Assembly: GCA_003049465.1 (NCBI GenBank)
Contig: PYSS01000011.1
Location: 186,001-250,000, forward strand
Direction of reading: 5' to 3'
Origin: Magnaporthiopsis rhizophila
Lineage: Eukaryota > Ascomycota > Sordariomycetes > Magnaporthales > Magnaporthaceae
DNA: 64,000 bases
The translations under genes and the position numbers were made by a program. Below the pieces are notes generated by a model. That model saw nothing but the letters and a program-made list of their open reading frames with translations. It was not told where the DNA came from and searched no databases. Below, one piece after another: positions 30,931-43,500 of the stretch (positions within the stretch are counted from its first letter, which is position 1; every line of letters begins with the position of its first letter).

Positions 30931-33247
30931 CCCTCCCAGAGGGTGCTAGTGGACGCTATCGTATGCCACGCCACATCCAAAAAAGAAGACGACAAAGGAG
31001 AGCGATACAAGAGCGCGCAGAAGGAACAGATACGCCAAGGATCGGCGCAGGGGCAGCCCCGTCGTCGCAAAGCCCCCAAGAGCCCGAACGACTGGTCGGG
31101 AGGCGACCGCCAGAAGCGTTTCTGAGCCCGAGGTGGTGCAGTTTCGGCGGCTTGAGATCCGTCCAAACGAGAGGTCCAGGCCGCATCGCCTGGCCCGCAA
31201 CGTCTGTCGTAACCGGGAACAGAGTCTGGTGGTTGCTTCAGGCTAGGCGCGCGGGATCGCAACGAGGCGCCAGGATTGGCGGCAGCTGTTTTTAGCTCAT
31301 CTGGCCAGCGGCTGCAGGGGAGCCTACCACTGGCCAGCGTTTCTCCCCAGCATTCTCACGTGCGTGTTCCGCCCGTTGTGGGGCTTGCCCGGCTTCAAGG
31401 TTGGGGCCGGCTATCGTGCACCCAGGGATGATCTTTGTTCCTCCATGTCAATCGTACGCTTCTTTGAATTTGAATTCACACACCGCCCCCAACAGCCCGA
31501 CAGGTACGACCGGAAACACCTCTCCAATTTCATGACCATTCTGACTCACATGACTGCACGCCTGCCGTGTTTCTCTTGCGTTCGTTTGTGCTTCTTTCTC
31601 CATCGTGCGGGCGCTCTGAAACGGCCATGTCAGGTACCAGCTCAACCCAACTCACAGCACATGCGTGCGGTAGGTTGAGCTGGCAAAATCTCCATCATTG
31701 ATGGGGCACGGGCTGCTGTCATTGCTGCTTCCCTGCTAGCTGGCCGCCCTGTTGCCCGCCTGCCTCCAGTCTGCCCTGCCATCAATGCTTGGTCATCATC
31801 ACGAGGCCTCTCGCCATCGTCATCGTCGCCCTCGGCTGCGTGCGCACGCACACGCACGCTCGCACGCCATTCGCCGCCTGACCTGCAGTCCTGACCAAGG
31901 TATTGGCTCAAACTGTCTTTCTGCTCGTGTGGCCAGACCTCGAAAATTACCGGGCCACGAAACCCCTGGGCCCTAGGTGGCCGCCAGCAAATTCTTCTTA
32001 CCTTCACACCTCCATCGCTCAACTAAGCTCAACAAGGTCCGTGAAAATGCCTCGCGGCCACACCCTGCTCGCCCCTCATGATGACTCTTCGTGATCGACA
32101 AGTCGGCAAGTTTATTTCAGACCTCGCCGTCCGTGCCATACAACGAAATACCGTTTATATGCATACCGTCAATCTGAGCAAGCCCTGCTCCCCTGCCCAC
32201 ATGCGGAGAAGGGGAGTGTGCGTATCAAGCAAAAAGAACCCTGGCATCCAAACATAGCCACTTCCACGATGCAGTTCCCGCACCCACTTGAGTCCGTCCC
32301 GAACCAGATCAAAAGATCCTCACATGTGCTTGCATGGTCCCCAGTTCCTGCACTTGCCTGGTTCTCGTGTAGTTCGGAGCCCGTCCGTACCCGATCGTGC
32401 GTGGCCGCCCCCCCACAGAACCTCCGAGCGAGCAGGTGTGTGTGTATCCGAGGACAGCGAACTCGAGGCGGTCAGGGGAAATCTAGACTGCAAAGTCACA
32501 CTGTCGGGAGACAGGGCTCGAATGCCACCTACCGAACCGAGCACAACTGGTCAAGAAATGCGTCATCGTGCTGCCGCCACCCTGTCCTTATGCTAGGGGT
32601 CGGCGGGTAGATCGTAGAAGGCAGAGGACTCCATGGTCTAGTGTCGGCTGGGCTTTGATAGGCTGGTTGTTCGAGGGGAAATCGGTCGGTGAAAGTGAGG
32701 GCGAGAGGAAGGAGACTGTACAGTAATGTCCGGAGAAGATGGTAGTCCAAAAAGAAAGAAGAAAAAAAAATGAACAAATGGCCGTTGCCGCGCGCTTCGT
32801 GAGTGCAACCCAGCAACGACTCGGTTGAGGTTGACGGATTATCGCGAAGCGCCGGGAATGAAACTACACGGCGGCTGCTGGGCTATTGTAACCTCGCCAG
32901 ACAGCCATGGTAGGCCCTCAAGGCTCGAGGACAGGTCGCAGTTTGCGCTTTGCTGTAATATTTCTGGTATTGGCGGCAAAAGAAAAGCAATTCACTGTGA
33001 GAGTATGGGAAATGGTCGTCTTGAAAAATATTGTTATTTGAATTCCGTGTTGGAATTCTGGGGTATAATTGCGAGAAAGAAAAAAAAGATTAAGAAAAGG
33101 CGCGCTCTCCATGTCCTGTTTCCCTTGTCCTGTTCCATCCAAGACCAAAAAGAAAACAAACCAGCAGAGAAGTTGTACCTGGGTATGTTTGTGTTCCCTT
33201 TATCCTCCCATTTGCCCGCCGGCTACCCAAAATAAGAAATAAAGATG

Positions 33248-33272
33248 AAAAAAAAAAAAAAAAAAAAAAAAA
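33248..33272. repeat. poly-A tract
   Basis: An uninterrupted run of 25 A on the plus strand, 400 bp from the 3' end of the PRO1-type gene. Confidence 0.88.
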
Positions 33273-33680
33273 TGAAAAAAACTCCAGGCCCATGCACGCT
33301 TTGGTATAAGCCGGGATGAATGACGAGTCAGAGAAGGAAACAGGAGTGGAGGAGACAAAGGAAAAAGAGAAAGAAGAAAGAGAGAAGAGAAATAAAAGAA
33401 ATGGTTCGTTTATCATCAAGGCTGAAGCCATACCGCCGATGGCTCCCAACCACCACCGTCTGTCTCGCCGGCCCTGGAGGTGTCCGAAGTCTCCAGGGCC
33501 ATGGGTCCCAGGTCCCGAGTCCAAGTGTCGTCCCCAACTCTTTTTATGCCTCGCGGCATCCTCTACCTTTTCTCAAGGCAAAAAAAAAAAATCTTCGCTG
33601 AAGAAGAGAAGTGAAAACAAAGAGAAAAAAGTGATCACCTGTATCACCAATGACAGAAAAGAAAAAAAAGGCTGCCTCGT

Positions 33681-35843
33681 CTAGATGAGAAGGTAATCCC
33701 AACCCTTCAGCTGCATCACGTCGCGCCAGTGAATGTACGCAATGGTGGCAGAATCCGGAGAGGAGGTGGCGCTGCCGGGGGAGCAAGACTGCTGCTGGGC
33801 AAACTTGTCGCCCTCGAGCCAGGTCTCGTGCAGGAGCGAGACGAGGCGGCCAAAGGAGCCCAGGACGGCGCGGTCGCCAAGCTGGGCGATGCGGTCCTCG
33901 AAGAAGACGCGGAAGCTGGAGCCGGGCTGGCTGACGCCGCCGCCGACGAGGTAGACCCAGACGAGCGAGCGGTCGAAGCCGTGGGGGCCCGAGGGGATGT
34001 GCTGCAGCACCGTGGTGAGCTTGTCGACGAGGCCGACGCAGCTGGGCTGGGCCGGGTTGAAGCCGGGCACGAGGCTGCAGAGGTAGATGCGGGCGGCCAG
34101 GCGGAAGGCGGCCGTCATGTTCTTGCTGAGCTGCTTCGGGCTGAGGGTGCCGTTTGCGTTGAACGGGATCTTGGGCGGCTGCTCGCCGACCTCGGTGAGG
34201 CCGATCTGGTCGCCCAGCACGTGCACGTGCTGGCAGAGCGTGATGTCGTTCATGCCGTCGTTCTTGAGCGCCTCGAGGCACGCGATCTCCGAGATCAGGT
34301 ACATGACCCGGTCCTCGCACCCCATCAGCTCGCGCAGGCCGAGCGACGAGTTGGTGGGCGACAGGTGCTTCTCGCGGTACGTGTGCGCAAATGTTGGCGC
34401 CCGCCCCTGCATGGTCGCGCCCAGGATGTCGATCCAGGACGTGAGCGTCATGTTGAAGGGGGTGCCACCACCGCCGGACGACTGCTGATCGGTGGTGGTG
34501 GTGGTCGGGTCCGACACGATGCGAGGCAGGTCCAGCTTCTGCACCAGCGACACGGCCGCCTGGAAGTGCTGGTGCCAGGCCACGTCAGGCAGGGCGTCGT
34601 CGAAGCGGCCGACACAGCACTGGAAGAAGATGAGGCCCAGAGCGGCTTCGAGGATCTGCTGGTGGTTCTCGTCGCGCGCCAGGGCTTCGCACAGCGCCGA
34701 GATGGTGGCGTAGCGATGGCGCATGATGTCGGCGTCCACCTCGTCGTACTGGGGAGCGTCAGAGGTCTTGAGGTGCTGGGCCGCGATGCTCAGGCAGCAG
34801 TGCAGGTAGCCCTTATTGCTCTGGAGCGCCGGCAGGATCAGGTCCGAGGTGACGGAGCCGTGCTGGTTGGACTCGAGGATGGGGAAGATGGTGGGCAGCA
34901 CGTGCTGGATGAAGTGGTCGAGCAGCCGCTGGTCGCCCTCGTCGAGCGTGATGGCCACCTGCCTCGAGGGCATCGGAGGGCCGTGGGCGAAATCAAAGAC
35001 GTTGAGGTTCAGCATCTCCTCGGTGAAGGACTCGCGCCGCTCCGAGCACACCTGCTCGGTCCACTCGCCTTCCAGAGGGAAGGACGGCAGGGTGGAGCCC
35101 GGGGGCGGCGGAGTGTGGAAGGTGCTGAAGGTGGACGTGGTCGACTCCCGGAGCGTAGGCACGTCGTTGACAAACATTTGCCTCTCCGTCTTGACGTCGA
35201 TCTCGTAGGGCGAGAAGGCGCCGCTGAACATGAAGTCCGGGTGCATCTGAGGAGTGAAGGAGCCATACTCGGAGGTGGTGGGCGGGCTGTTGAAGTTGAA
35301 GGGGAAGTGGGAGTCGATGGAGGCCGACCTTGTTCGGTCAAGAGGGTCCGAGAAGGTTGCCGATGTGGGAAGAGAGTGTGTAAGGCCAGGAGGGGAGCTC
35401 ATCGAGTTCTGCTGAGAGTGGGAACCCTTCTCGGAGAGCTTCTTCTTCTTGATGATCATCTTGATGTCGTCCTTGTGCCGCCTCCTGGCGTCGTTGTTGC
35501 TCCACCACATGGGGCGCTTGTACTCGCAGCAGAGGCCCAGATGCTTGCATGCTGTGCACATGGGCTGGCCCTCATCGCACTTCTTCCTACGGAGTCTGCA
35601 TGTGTAGCAGCCTTTTTTGCGAGAGGTATAACATGTTAGCTTTATTGCTTGCTTTTTTTCCATGCTAGCCGAGGGCATATTCGCATGCCACAGCTAGCAG
35701 ATAGCAAAGAAAGGAATAAGTGGGCAGGGCGGGCCAGACATACCCGTTCTTGACCGGCGGTGCATCTGGCTCTTCTGCTTGGATGTGGCATTGGCGGCAG
35801 CGGCCTTGGCCGACTTCGTCTTTGTTGCTTGTCCGGCAGTCAT
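33681..35843 (-). CDS. Zn2Cys6 transcription factor, PRO1/ADV-1/NosA type
   Basis: Two exons on the minus strand, 35843-35744 and 35611-33681, joined in phase 1 across a 132-bp GTATGT...AAG intron; 676 residues. The splice rebuilds the zinc cluster: RRSRT then GCYTCRLRRKKCDEG, with Cys 35, 38, 45, 52, 55 and 61 or 62. It is followed by the subgroup signature YKRPMWWSNNDARRRHK and a basic KMIIKKKKL segment. The rest contains a fungal regulatory domain of the Fungal_trans_2 kind (LLDHFIQHVLPTIFPILESN, YLHCCLSIAAQHL). In Sordaria and Neurospora this subgroup (PRO1, ADV-1) controls fruiting-body development and hyphal fusion; Aspergillus NosA and RosA are relatives. Length and motif spacing agree with those proteins. 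The intron splits the zinc cluster from its basic N-terminal arm, and the frame reads on through the intron, so a naive start at 35678 would lose 33 residues. Confidence 0.86.
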
Positions 35844-38800
35844 TGTGTTGTTGACTTGTGGTATCTTGGTGAGGTTGTCTCGAATCTGGGGGGGTAGTGT
35901 TGACATTTGTATCTGTCCCTCCGACGATAGGCAGGTACCTGCTTTGACGGACAATGGGGCACACAACCCGGGGCGGGAGGGAGTGTGTGGATGGGTGGTT
36001 GGGGGAGGGGTGGGTTCAGAAAGAGGAGAAAAGGGTGTGTGGGTGGGTGACCCTTGCTTGGGCCGAACAAAAGCGGGAGGAGGGTAGGCGGAGCAGGGGT
36101 CCAAGTCGAGTCCGGGTCCACTCAAGTCCAGATGCCCCTTGCACCAAGAGAATATCAAATTCACTTTGGCACACCCCGCTAAGGTGGGTATTGAAAACAA
36201 AGCGTTATCGAAACGCTTGGCGCTATTAAGTTATCGGATAAATGAATATGTCGTCGAGACTGTAAGTTTGCAGAGCAAGTCCGGCTTGCCTTGGGTCGGG
36301 ATGGGGCTATTTGAAATCGTCGAGCTGAGGTGTTTGCGTGTCTCAGGGCTAGGGCTGGTCGACGATCAACGAAGAGATTATGATTAAGGAGAAAAGAGAA
36401 AGAGGATGGGTCGAACGGACGACACTTGGGACTTGTTTCCTACACCGGGGCCTTGGGTCTGATCTGGAGGAGAGGAGACAAAAGCGTCGAAATGTGTCGG
36501 ACGGGCCAGAGCCTTATACCACGGAAACCATCGCCAGCTTCCACTCAGCTCTGGCACTTGGTTTGTGCTGTGTTTCTATTTTTGAACACTCGCATCTGGG
36601 CGGTTTCTTTTTTGGGCCCCCCTCTTCGGTGCACGACCCATGTTGATCTGCCCTACGTGGAAGCACAGTAGGACTGCGCTATCCGGATTGGGACCGGACT
36701 GGCTGTGGCTGCAGAGGCAGAGGGCAGGCTGGGAGCAGCAGGGAATAGAGGACAGCAGGAGGAACGGCACGGAGGAGGGGGGTCACGGCAGAGTGGTGGG
36801 TGGAGATGGCAGCTCATTGGCGCGCTCTGCTTGGTTGGCCGGCCGGAGTTGCTCTCAGAAGTGTGGGAACAAACGCCCAACCCCACCCTCAAGAATAGAA
36901 CGATATCCCCTTTTTGGGCTAGTGTGGGTGGTCTGCAAAAGGGTGGGGACCGTCGAGGGACCGAAAGGGCAGCTCTGCGGAAGAAGAAGACGGCTGGTCC
37001 GCTGATTGGCCCCCGGCTGATGCGGGCTGCAGGCCGACCTGCACACTTGCCCGCTAGCAGGCCGCCAACAGTCGATGAAAGACGCATTTGACCGTGCCTC
37101 TGCAAGGTCGAGGCAGGGCGATCCTTGCCAGTTGCCTTGGGCCTGGCTGATCCCATGGGGGCCGTCGCACCGGAGTTGTGTGGTTCATTTCCAGCACCCA
37201 CTTCGGTCGAATGCCTGTTAGTACAAGTCAGTCTTTCACAATTGTGAACCGACGGGGAACGGGAAGGGAATCAGGAGAGGAAAATAGAAAAGTTTGTCCT
37301 TGGGTAGCACCTGTCTGCGGACGCAGAACACACAGCACGCAAGAGAGTGGGCTGCTCACCACCACCCACCACCTCCTCGGCCGGCCTTTTTTCGCAGCCA
37401 GGTGTTACCTACTGCACCACCTCAAACATCGTGACGGGCATGCAAGCAACCGCCACCGTGGTTACCTGTGGTGCTCTTTCGTACCACCTCTAACTCGTGT
37501 ACCTCGTAGCCGGCAAACCTGCAGGCACGCGAAAAGGCGGGAGCATCATTTTTCCCGCCGTCCTACCGGCCACTGCTTTTGTGGGCGCACTACCTCGTCC
37601 CTCCCCTCCCTCCCTCTTTCCCGACCGGCGCAGTCAGCAGGTACCCTTGTTGGCCCAGCAGTCCCACCTGTTTGCCAGGCACAGTCGAGGCAGACCAGTG
37701 TCGGAGCCCTTTCACGCCGTCGACAGGCGTCTACTCGGTGATGACAATGCGGTTTCGTTTTCGAGACTACGAGCTGCCCGGCCTGTGTAGTTTCGGACCA
37801 AGGCTGGCTTTGTTGGCCTGAATGTGGTCGCCGTTCATACAATGTAAGGGATGGGCCACCGCTTGGCCGGGCCTTCTTTCTCTCTTTGTTCCTCGAGTTG
37901 CAGCAGCTTGTGGGTGGTGGCGCAACTAGCCGGGACACTGCAGCAGACCACCAATAACGGGCAGTTTTTTCGTTTTTTCCTTTGTCGTTTCCCCTCTCGT
38001 CTCCTTGTCATTCTCGTGGATCCACATATCCACAGCGCTGGCCGTTAGCCGGGTTCTCTGATTGGTTGCGGCAGTGTGATAAAAATCTGCGAAAGCCGGG
38101 GTCCAGGCAACGGTTGCCAATAGATGCACTAGCGCATGTGATGAGCTTGTGCCAGCGACAGGGAACCCTGGAACAGCTTCGGTGGAGTTTTCGCGGTAAT
38201 GTGGAAGAGCGGGGATAGAGGACCGTGCACATTTCTCACCCGCCTACCCGCCGCTGATCAGCATCCATCGGCCTGATGGGTGCAGGAAGAAGAATGAGCG
38301 CATTTACTGCAGATTGCTCCGAGTTGCACCCCGAGCGTCGTTGATGGGTGAGTGGTCGGGCATTTTGGTGGTTCAGTCATTGTGATGGACGGGATCTTGG
38401 AATCTTGCTTCAGTGTACTTTCGATCCATGCCAACAATATTAACCGGGGAGTCGACGGACGCGACGCCCTCGCCGTCCATTGTTGCGACATGGCACGGAG
38501 CTGAGCCCAATCTCAACCTCATGGTGTGATCAAATTCTGTGCCGCCTTCCCCCTTGTCTGCAGCCAGTGGATGAATGTCATCATCGAGTCCAGGGTCCAT
38601 GCAGCCGTGCCCCAATAACCCCCGCGCGCCTTGTGATGAGTGTGTGTGCGTGTGCGTGACACACACCTCGCTCGAATGCTGCTCACCGACGAGCCAATAT
38701 TTCCATAATTTGCCCGGAACTATTGAGGGTTAATTTTGGATCAGATCTAAATTTAACCCGCTTTCGGCTTTTCAGCCCGTCAGCTAGACGCGCAGACGCA

Positions 38801-39487
38801 GACGCAGCCTCTGCTGGGCCCCGTCCGTGCTCCGGCAAGAAGCCGCCCAGTGGAGATGCCCGCTTGCTCCCGCCCGTGCATTCACATTCCACGCACTCGA
38901 AGGATGGAAGCGTGAAGGGGAAACGGAGGAGGCAGGCTGTTTGTGCCCAACCAGCCGCCCCAGTAACCACGATCGGCCTTCGGAGACTGCCAACAACGTC
39001 GCAACGGCCGTGCGCCGACTGATTTTTCTAGATCCGCCTAGAGAATTGACCCGCCGTTTTTCTTCCTTTTTCCAAACAACGTGCGTTAAACCCCGAAAGA
39101 GGTGGCTTCGGGGAATATGTGCCTGCTACTGTTAGCCTTCCTCCTTGCGTCGTGGGCTTGCAAAGTCTGACCAAGTAATGCTGGTCTAGTTGAGCTTGAA
39201 CCGGCTCGTCTTGCGGCACTAATTTCTTCTCTGCCATGCCTTTCGGGGGTACGACATCAACGCAAGTCATTGTGCGAGAATATGCATCAATCGGGGCGAC
39301 GGGGATCTTTTTAGCCCCTGCAGGCTGGCATTGGGCCTCATCTACCCCGTGCGTGATATCCTGGTCGGAGTCCCCCGCTTGGCCAATGCTGAGGAAAGGG
39401 CCCTTGGTGACGATCTGCCGTTCATCCCAAATGCGTCCCCAGGGTGGGATGGGACATCATCTCGAGCCTAACAGGACGAATCTCCTC

Positions 39488-39515
<28 letters not shown>
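39488..39515. repeat. poly-A tract
   Basis: An uninterrupted run of 28 A on the plus strand inside the long intergenic region. Confidence 0.9.
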
Positions 39516-39519
<4 letters not shown>

Positions 39520-40554
39520 CCCAGCCGTTAGGACCAGACCAGACGGATGTGATAGGCTCGTGGGTGTGGATCGTTGTCTTTATCAAATCAAAAATTCCAA
39601 TATGCGGACCGGAGCTACTAGCAGAGGAGGGTTGCAGCCTCTGGTCCCGGGCAGCCATGCCGACCAGGCGAACAAAGAGGGGGGCCCTGCCATGGATTGG
39701 ACAAGCGGATGGCAGTCCAGCACAGACCTCCATCTAAGTTGACATGAACCTCGAAGGCCCCAGCCAGTTCGGTCCCGAACCCGCAGCCAAGCCAAGGTTG
39801 CCCCCACCGGCGGATATCGCGGATGTGTGGTTGCTTAATTTCAATTTTCAATTTTCCCTATGTGACCTGCAACCTTTATTGCTGGAGGTTGACGGCCTTC
39901 TCAATCGGGTGGGCCGACATGGGATGGGCAAGCGTTGACTATGCTGGCAGAAAGCAAACATTTCAATCAATGCGAGGGAGGGATCGGCAGCCCTCACTTT
40001 CAGGTACCCACGGACCCAACCTTTGTGTCCCCGACAAACAAAATCGCTCATTTCCTGGCGAAAAGGAAAAATAAGCAACGCTTGTCGGGTCTGTGGACAA
40101 GGCAAAGAAAGGACGTCCAGGATCAATTGCTGGGATGTTCCCGGGCAGCCATCAGCTTCTAGGCGGGCGATGGATGGCATGCAGACTTGGACCCCACCGC
40201 TCCTCCCGAGGCGGGTCAAGTGCCTTTTTTCCACCACAGCTTGCTGCAGAGTCCTTTCGAGTCCCCAGCCCGAGGCTAGTTTAGTTTGCGGCAAGGGACT
40301 TGTTTCCCATCGGGAAGATCCACGCGGCAGCAAGAAATACCTAGGAAGCCAGTCCTGTCCGGTCCTGTTCGGCTGAAGAGGGGAAATTTGACGGCCAAGG
40401 GAGCGAGGTCGCGAGCGCTTTTCCCAAAGCAGCAGTCGGCGCAACGTCAACGTAAATCTGTCCTTGTCGACTCCTCGCTTGATACCTACATTGCATTGCA
40501 TATTGGCGTATTGGCCTCTTCAGCAGCAAAGGTCCCCTCAGCGGAAACTCAATT

Positions 40555-40578
40555 GAGAAAGAAAGAAAGAAAGAAAGA
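40555..40578. repeat. GAAA microsatellite
   Basis: About five AAAG/GAAA units in a row in non-coding DNA. Confidence 0.85.
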
Positions 40579-43500
40579 TGCGACGACCAGCTCAAAAACA
40601 AAAAAAGAAAAGAAAAAAATCCTGCTCGGGCGGGCGAGTCCACCTCGTCCGATCGTGACAGGCAGATAAGAAGCTGCCCTGACCGACGGCCGGGATACCC
40701 TCGTCTTGCCGTTCTTGTTTCTGCCGGACGCATTGATCAGCGGAGGACCTCAGCGTACCGATTGACGTGGTTGACAATGACATCCATGGCACCGCCCGTA
40801 ATGCGTATCTACCTTACCTAGGATGGCGATATCTGATCAACCCTGCTCGGATGGGGAGGGGCGTGGAGGAGACGCCGCTGGACACGGTCCGCTCCCCGAT
40901 GCCAGGGCCAGGGGGCCAGGGTAGCCGTAGGGGTCAGGCACAGCTGGAGGCAGAAAAATTCAAGATTTTTTCGGGGCGGCCGAGGGAGCCACACACCCCC
41001 AACGACCAACGTCGACTCGACTCGACGGTGCATTCAACAATCCTTCCGTCAATCGAGGCCCCCTGGCAATCTAGCGGGACAGTAAGAAAAGGGCATCACA
41101 AGATCGGGGGGATCCATTGTGTCCATAATCGCGCAGGGCTGGGTAAAGATTGAGCCCAGTGCATTTGAGAACGACCGACCCGACTGGCGGCGGCGGCGGA
41201 GACCAGGCGTGGAGAAATCGTCTGATCGCCAAAAGTGTAGATGATTTCCATTAGGTTGTCAATGGAGCCCTTTGCCGGCGCCCAATCCGAGGCTCGGAAT
41301 GGCGATTCACCATCTCATTGGCAGCTCAGGATCCCAAATCGTCGACTCGCAAAATTCCAATTCCCCTTTCCCCCCAGACGCATGGAGGTTTTAACGGTCG
41401 CCCCGCCACACAGTGTCAGGTGGTGGTCGCATCTCTGGTCGCTGGTTGGATGGCCGCTGCTTGGACCGGTCGCCGCACAATCTCCCACCACTGCTCTGGA
41501 CCACAACGGGCTCCGGTCGTGTGCAAATATTGAAGCAATCTGTTGCACACACACCGTCCCCAAAGGCCTCCGCATTCCGTGCGCATCATGTGAGAGGGGA
41601 CAGAACGCCTTTGTTCTGGTGGGCCATTGGTCACACCGCGTCCCGAAGTTCTATTATGTGGAGAGCCGTGACCGTCGCCAACGAGATTTCAAATGTGAGG
41701 CTTTTTTTTTTCACTTCTTTGATTCTCCCTGCGATTTGTGTGCCCTCGTCTATTGTCCCCTCCCCTGTGAAATTCCTAATGCACCCCCTCCCCCAAGCCC
41801 AGCCACCCCGCTCGCTCGCGATTTGGCATTGGGTTCTCCGAGTCTGCCCGGCTTTGTGTGTCCTGCCTGGTCCCTCCCCGTGCGGGTCTACGGTAACAGC
41901 ACGGTACAGTCATATCCCGGCCAGGGCTACCAATATCAGATCTGTTCGTTTGTCCGTGCGGAGAGTTGAGCAAGCAGAGTGACACGAGCGGCCTCGCTTC
42001 TTAGCTTACAGCTGACCTTGACCCATCTGGGTGTTTTTCCCCGCGAGTTTTCGGCCCCGTAGGGTAAAAAGGTTCAAGGAACAGTGCGTGCGCCTTTGCG
42101 AGCCCCCGGCTGGGTCATGTGCCACCAAGAAAAAACTTGCGACAAGCAGCATGCTCCTAGCCTTACCGCAACTTTGACTCAGCCGAGGAGATTGAGACGT
42201 TTGAATGAGAGCCACTCTTCGCCACTAGCTGTTGGGTCCCGCGGCTGCTCCCATGCTTTGGGTTCCATCTTCCCTGCACCTGATCGCGACGTCAGACAGC
42301 GCCTGGGTTCGTAATCAAGGTGTGCATGCTAGATGTCGGTGAAAGAAGTCACTTTTCGTCGGCCATGCGGCTAACGGTTAGCTTCTGTGCCATTGGGGTG
42401 TAGCGGCCGAGGTGCGTGCGCACCAAGAGGGGCTCCGACGGACGGACGCAACAACAGCGCCCGAGGTTTCTCCAACCAGACACGACGGTGGCTCACAGAC
42501 TACCAGAACAGACAGACACGGCGTTTTTTTTGCTGAGCTGGTTGTCTCGGGTGGCGGGTACGCGGTTGCATGCATCCACCTGCGTACAGTTACAATACCA
42601 TGGCCTCCGAGGTTCGAGAAGCCATCTATTCGCTCTCCACTCGCTGCGTGTCGTCCCTGTCTGTCCCATTCTTCCGACGACTCACGGCCACCACCACCGG
42701 CCCGATCTCGCAGCTTGCGGATGGACCCCCAGCCTCTTCCCGGAGAGGGGATAGTCATCGAGGAGACGGTGTGCGATAGTGATAGTGGGACTTCCGTGAC
42801 ACCAAAACCTCGCACACACGCACGCACGCACGCAACGCCCGCCCGATCCGACACCTTGACCCTTGTCTTCTCGGATCGTAACGGCTCCTTCTTTCGTTCT
42901 GACCTTAACCTTGACATTGACCCACGGGCGGGTGGACTTGCTTGCTTGCATGGTGACATAGCTTTGCATCCCGTGGCGCCCTCCAGCCCAACTGGGCCGC
43001 TCACCGACCGGTTCTTCCCCGGCTACCTAGGCGGCCCGTATGTACCTACCTACTCGATGATGACGCATGCTTCTGCGCTTTCCCGAGGACGCACAGAGTG
43101 GGACACAGTATCGAATTCGCACATATTTCGTTCTCGTTTATGTAGTTGCTCCTCCCTTTACTGGGGTTGGAATCCCCGTTCCTGCTGCTGGTGCTGCTGC
43201 CGCCGCCGCCGCTGCTGCCGCCCCCTGACATGCTCTGCGTGACCTCGGGCTGATTGATGATACTCGCGGACTTGAGCCCTCACGAGCGAATCGTTGCCCA
43301 TCCACATCCCTTGTCCCGGGACCACATGGTCCATTTGGCTATCCCCGTAAACCCCCGCGTCCTCGGCCGCCGACATGTCATGTGGTGCTCACATGGTCTG
43401 ATGCCTTGATCCCGGCCGGTTCGTGCTTTGCGATATCTGTCTCTTCGGCCCTATTCGCTCACCTTAGGCTCGGCCCCCATACAAGCGTCTTCGGACGGGA

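Larger units (their letters stand above)
30093..33680. other. intergenic region upstream of the surface-protein gene
   Basis: About 3.6 kb, taking in the promoter of the surface-protein gene and the 3' side of the PRO1-type gene. It has a small GGCAT tandem repeat at 30892-30930, a poly-A run at 33248-33272 and purine-rich sequence at 33330-33420. The open frames present lack any protein-like composition. Confidence 0.5.

Noticed and set aside
33729..35639. 636-codon open frame on the plus strand, antisense to the PRO1-type gene
   Set aside because: It mirrors the codon periodicity of the real gene, is extremely rich in Val, Glu, Ala and Arg, and contains no domain; a GC-driven shadow.
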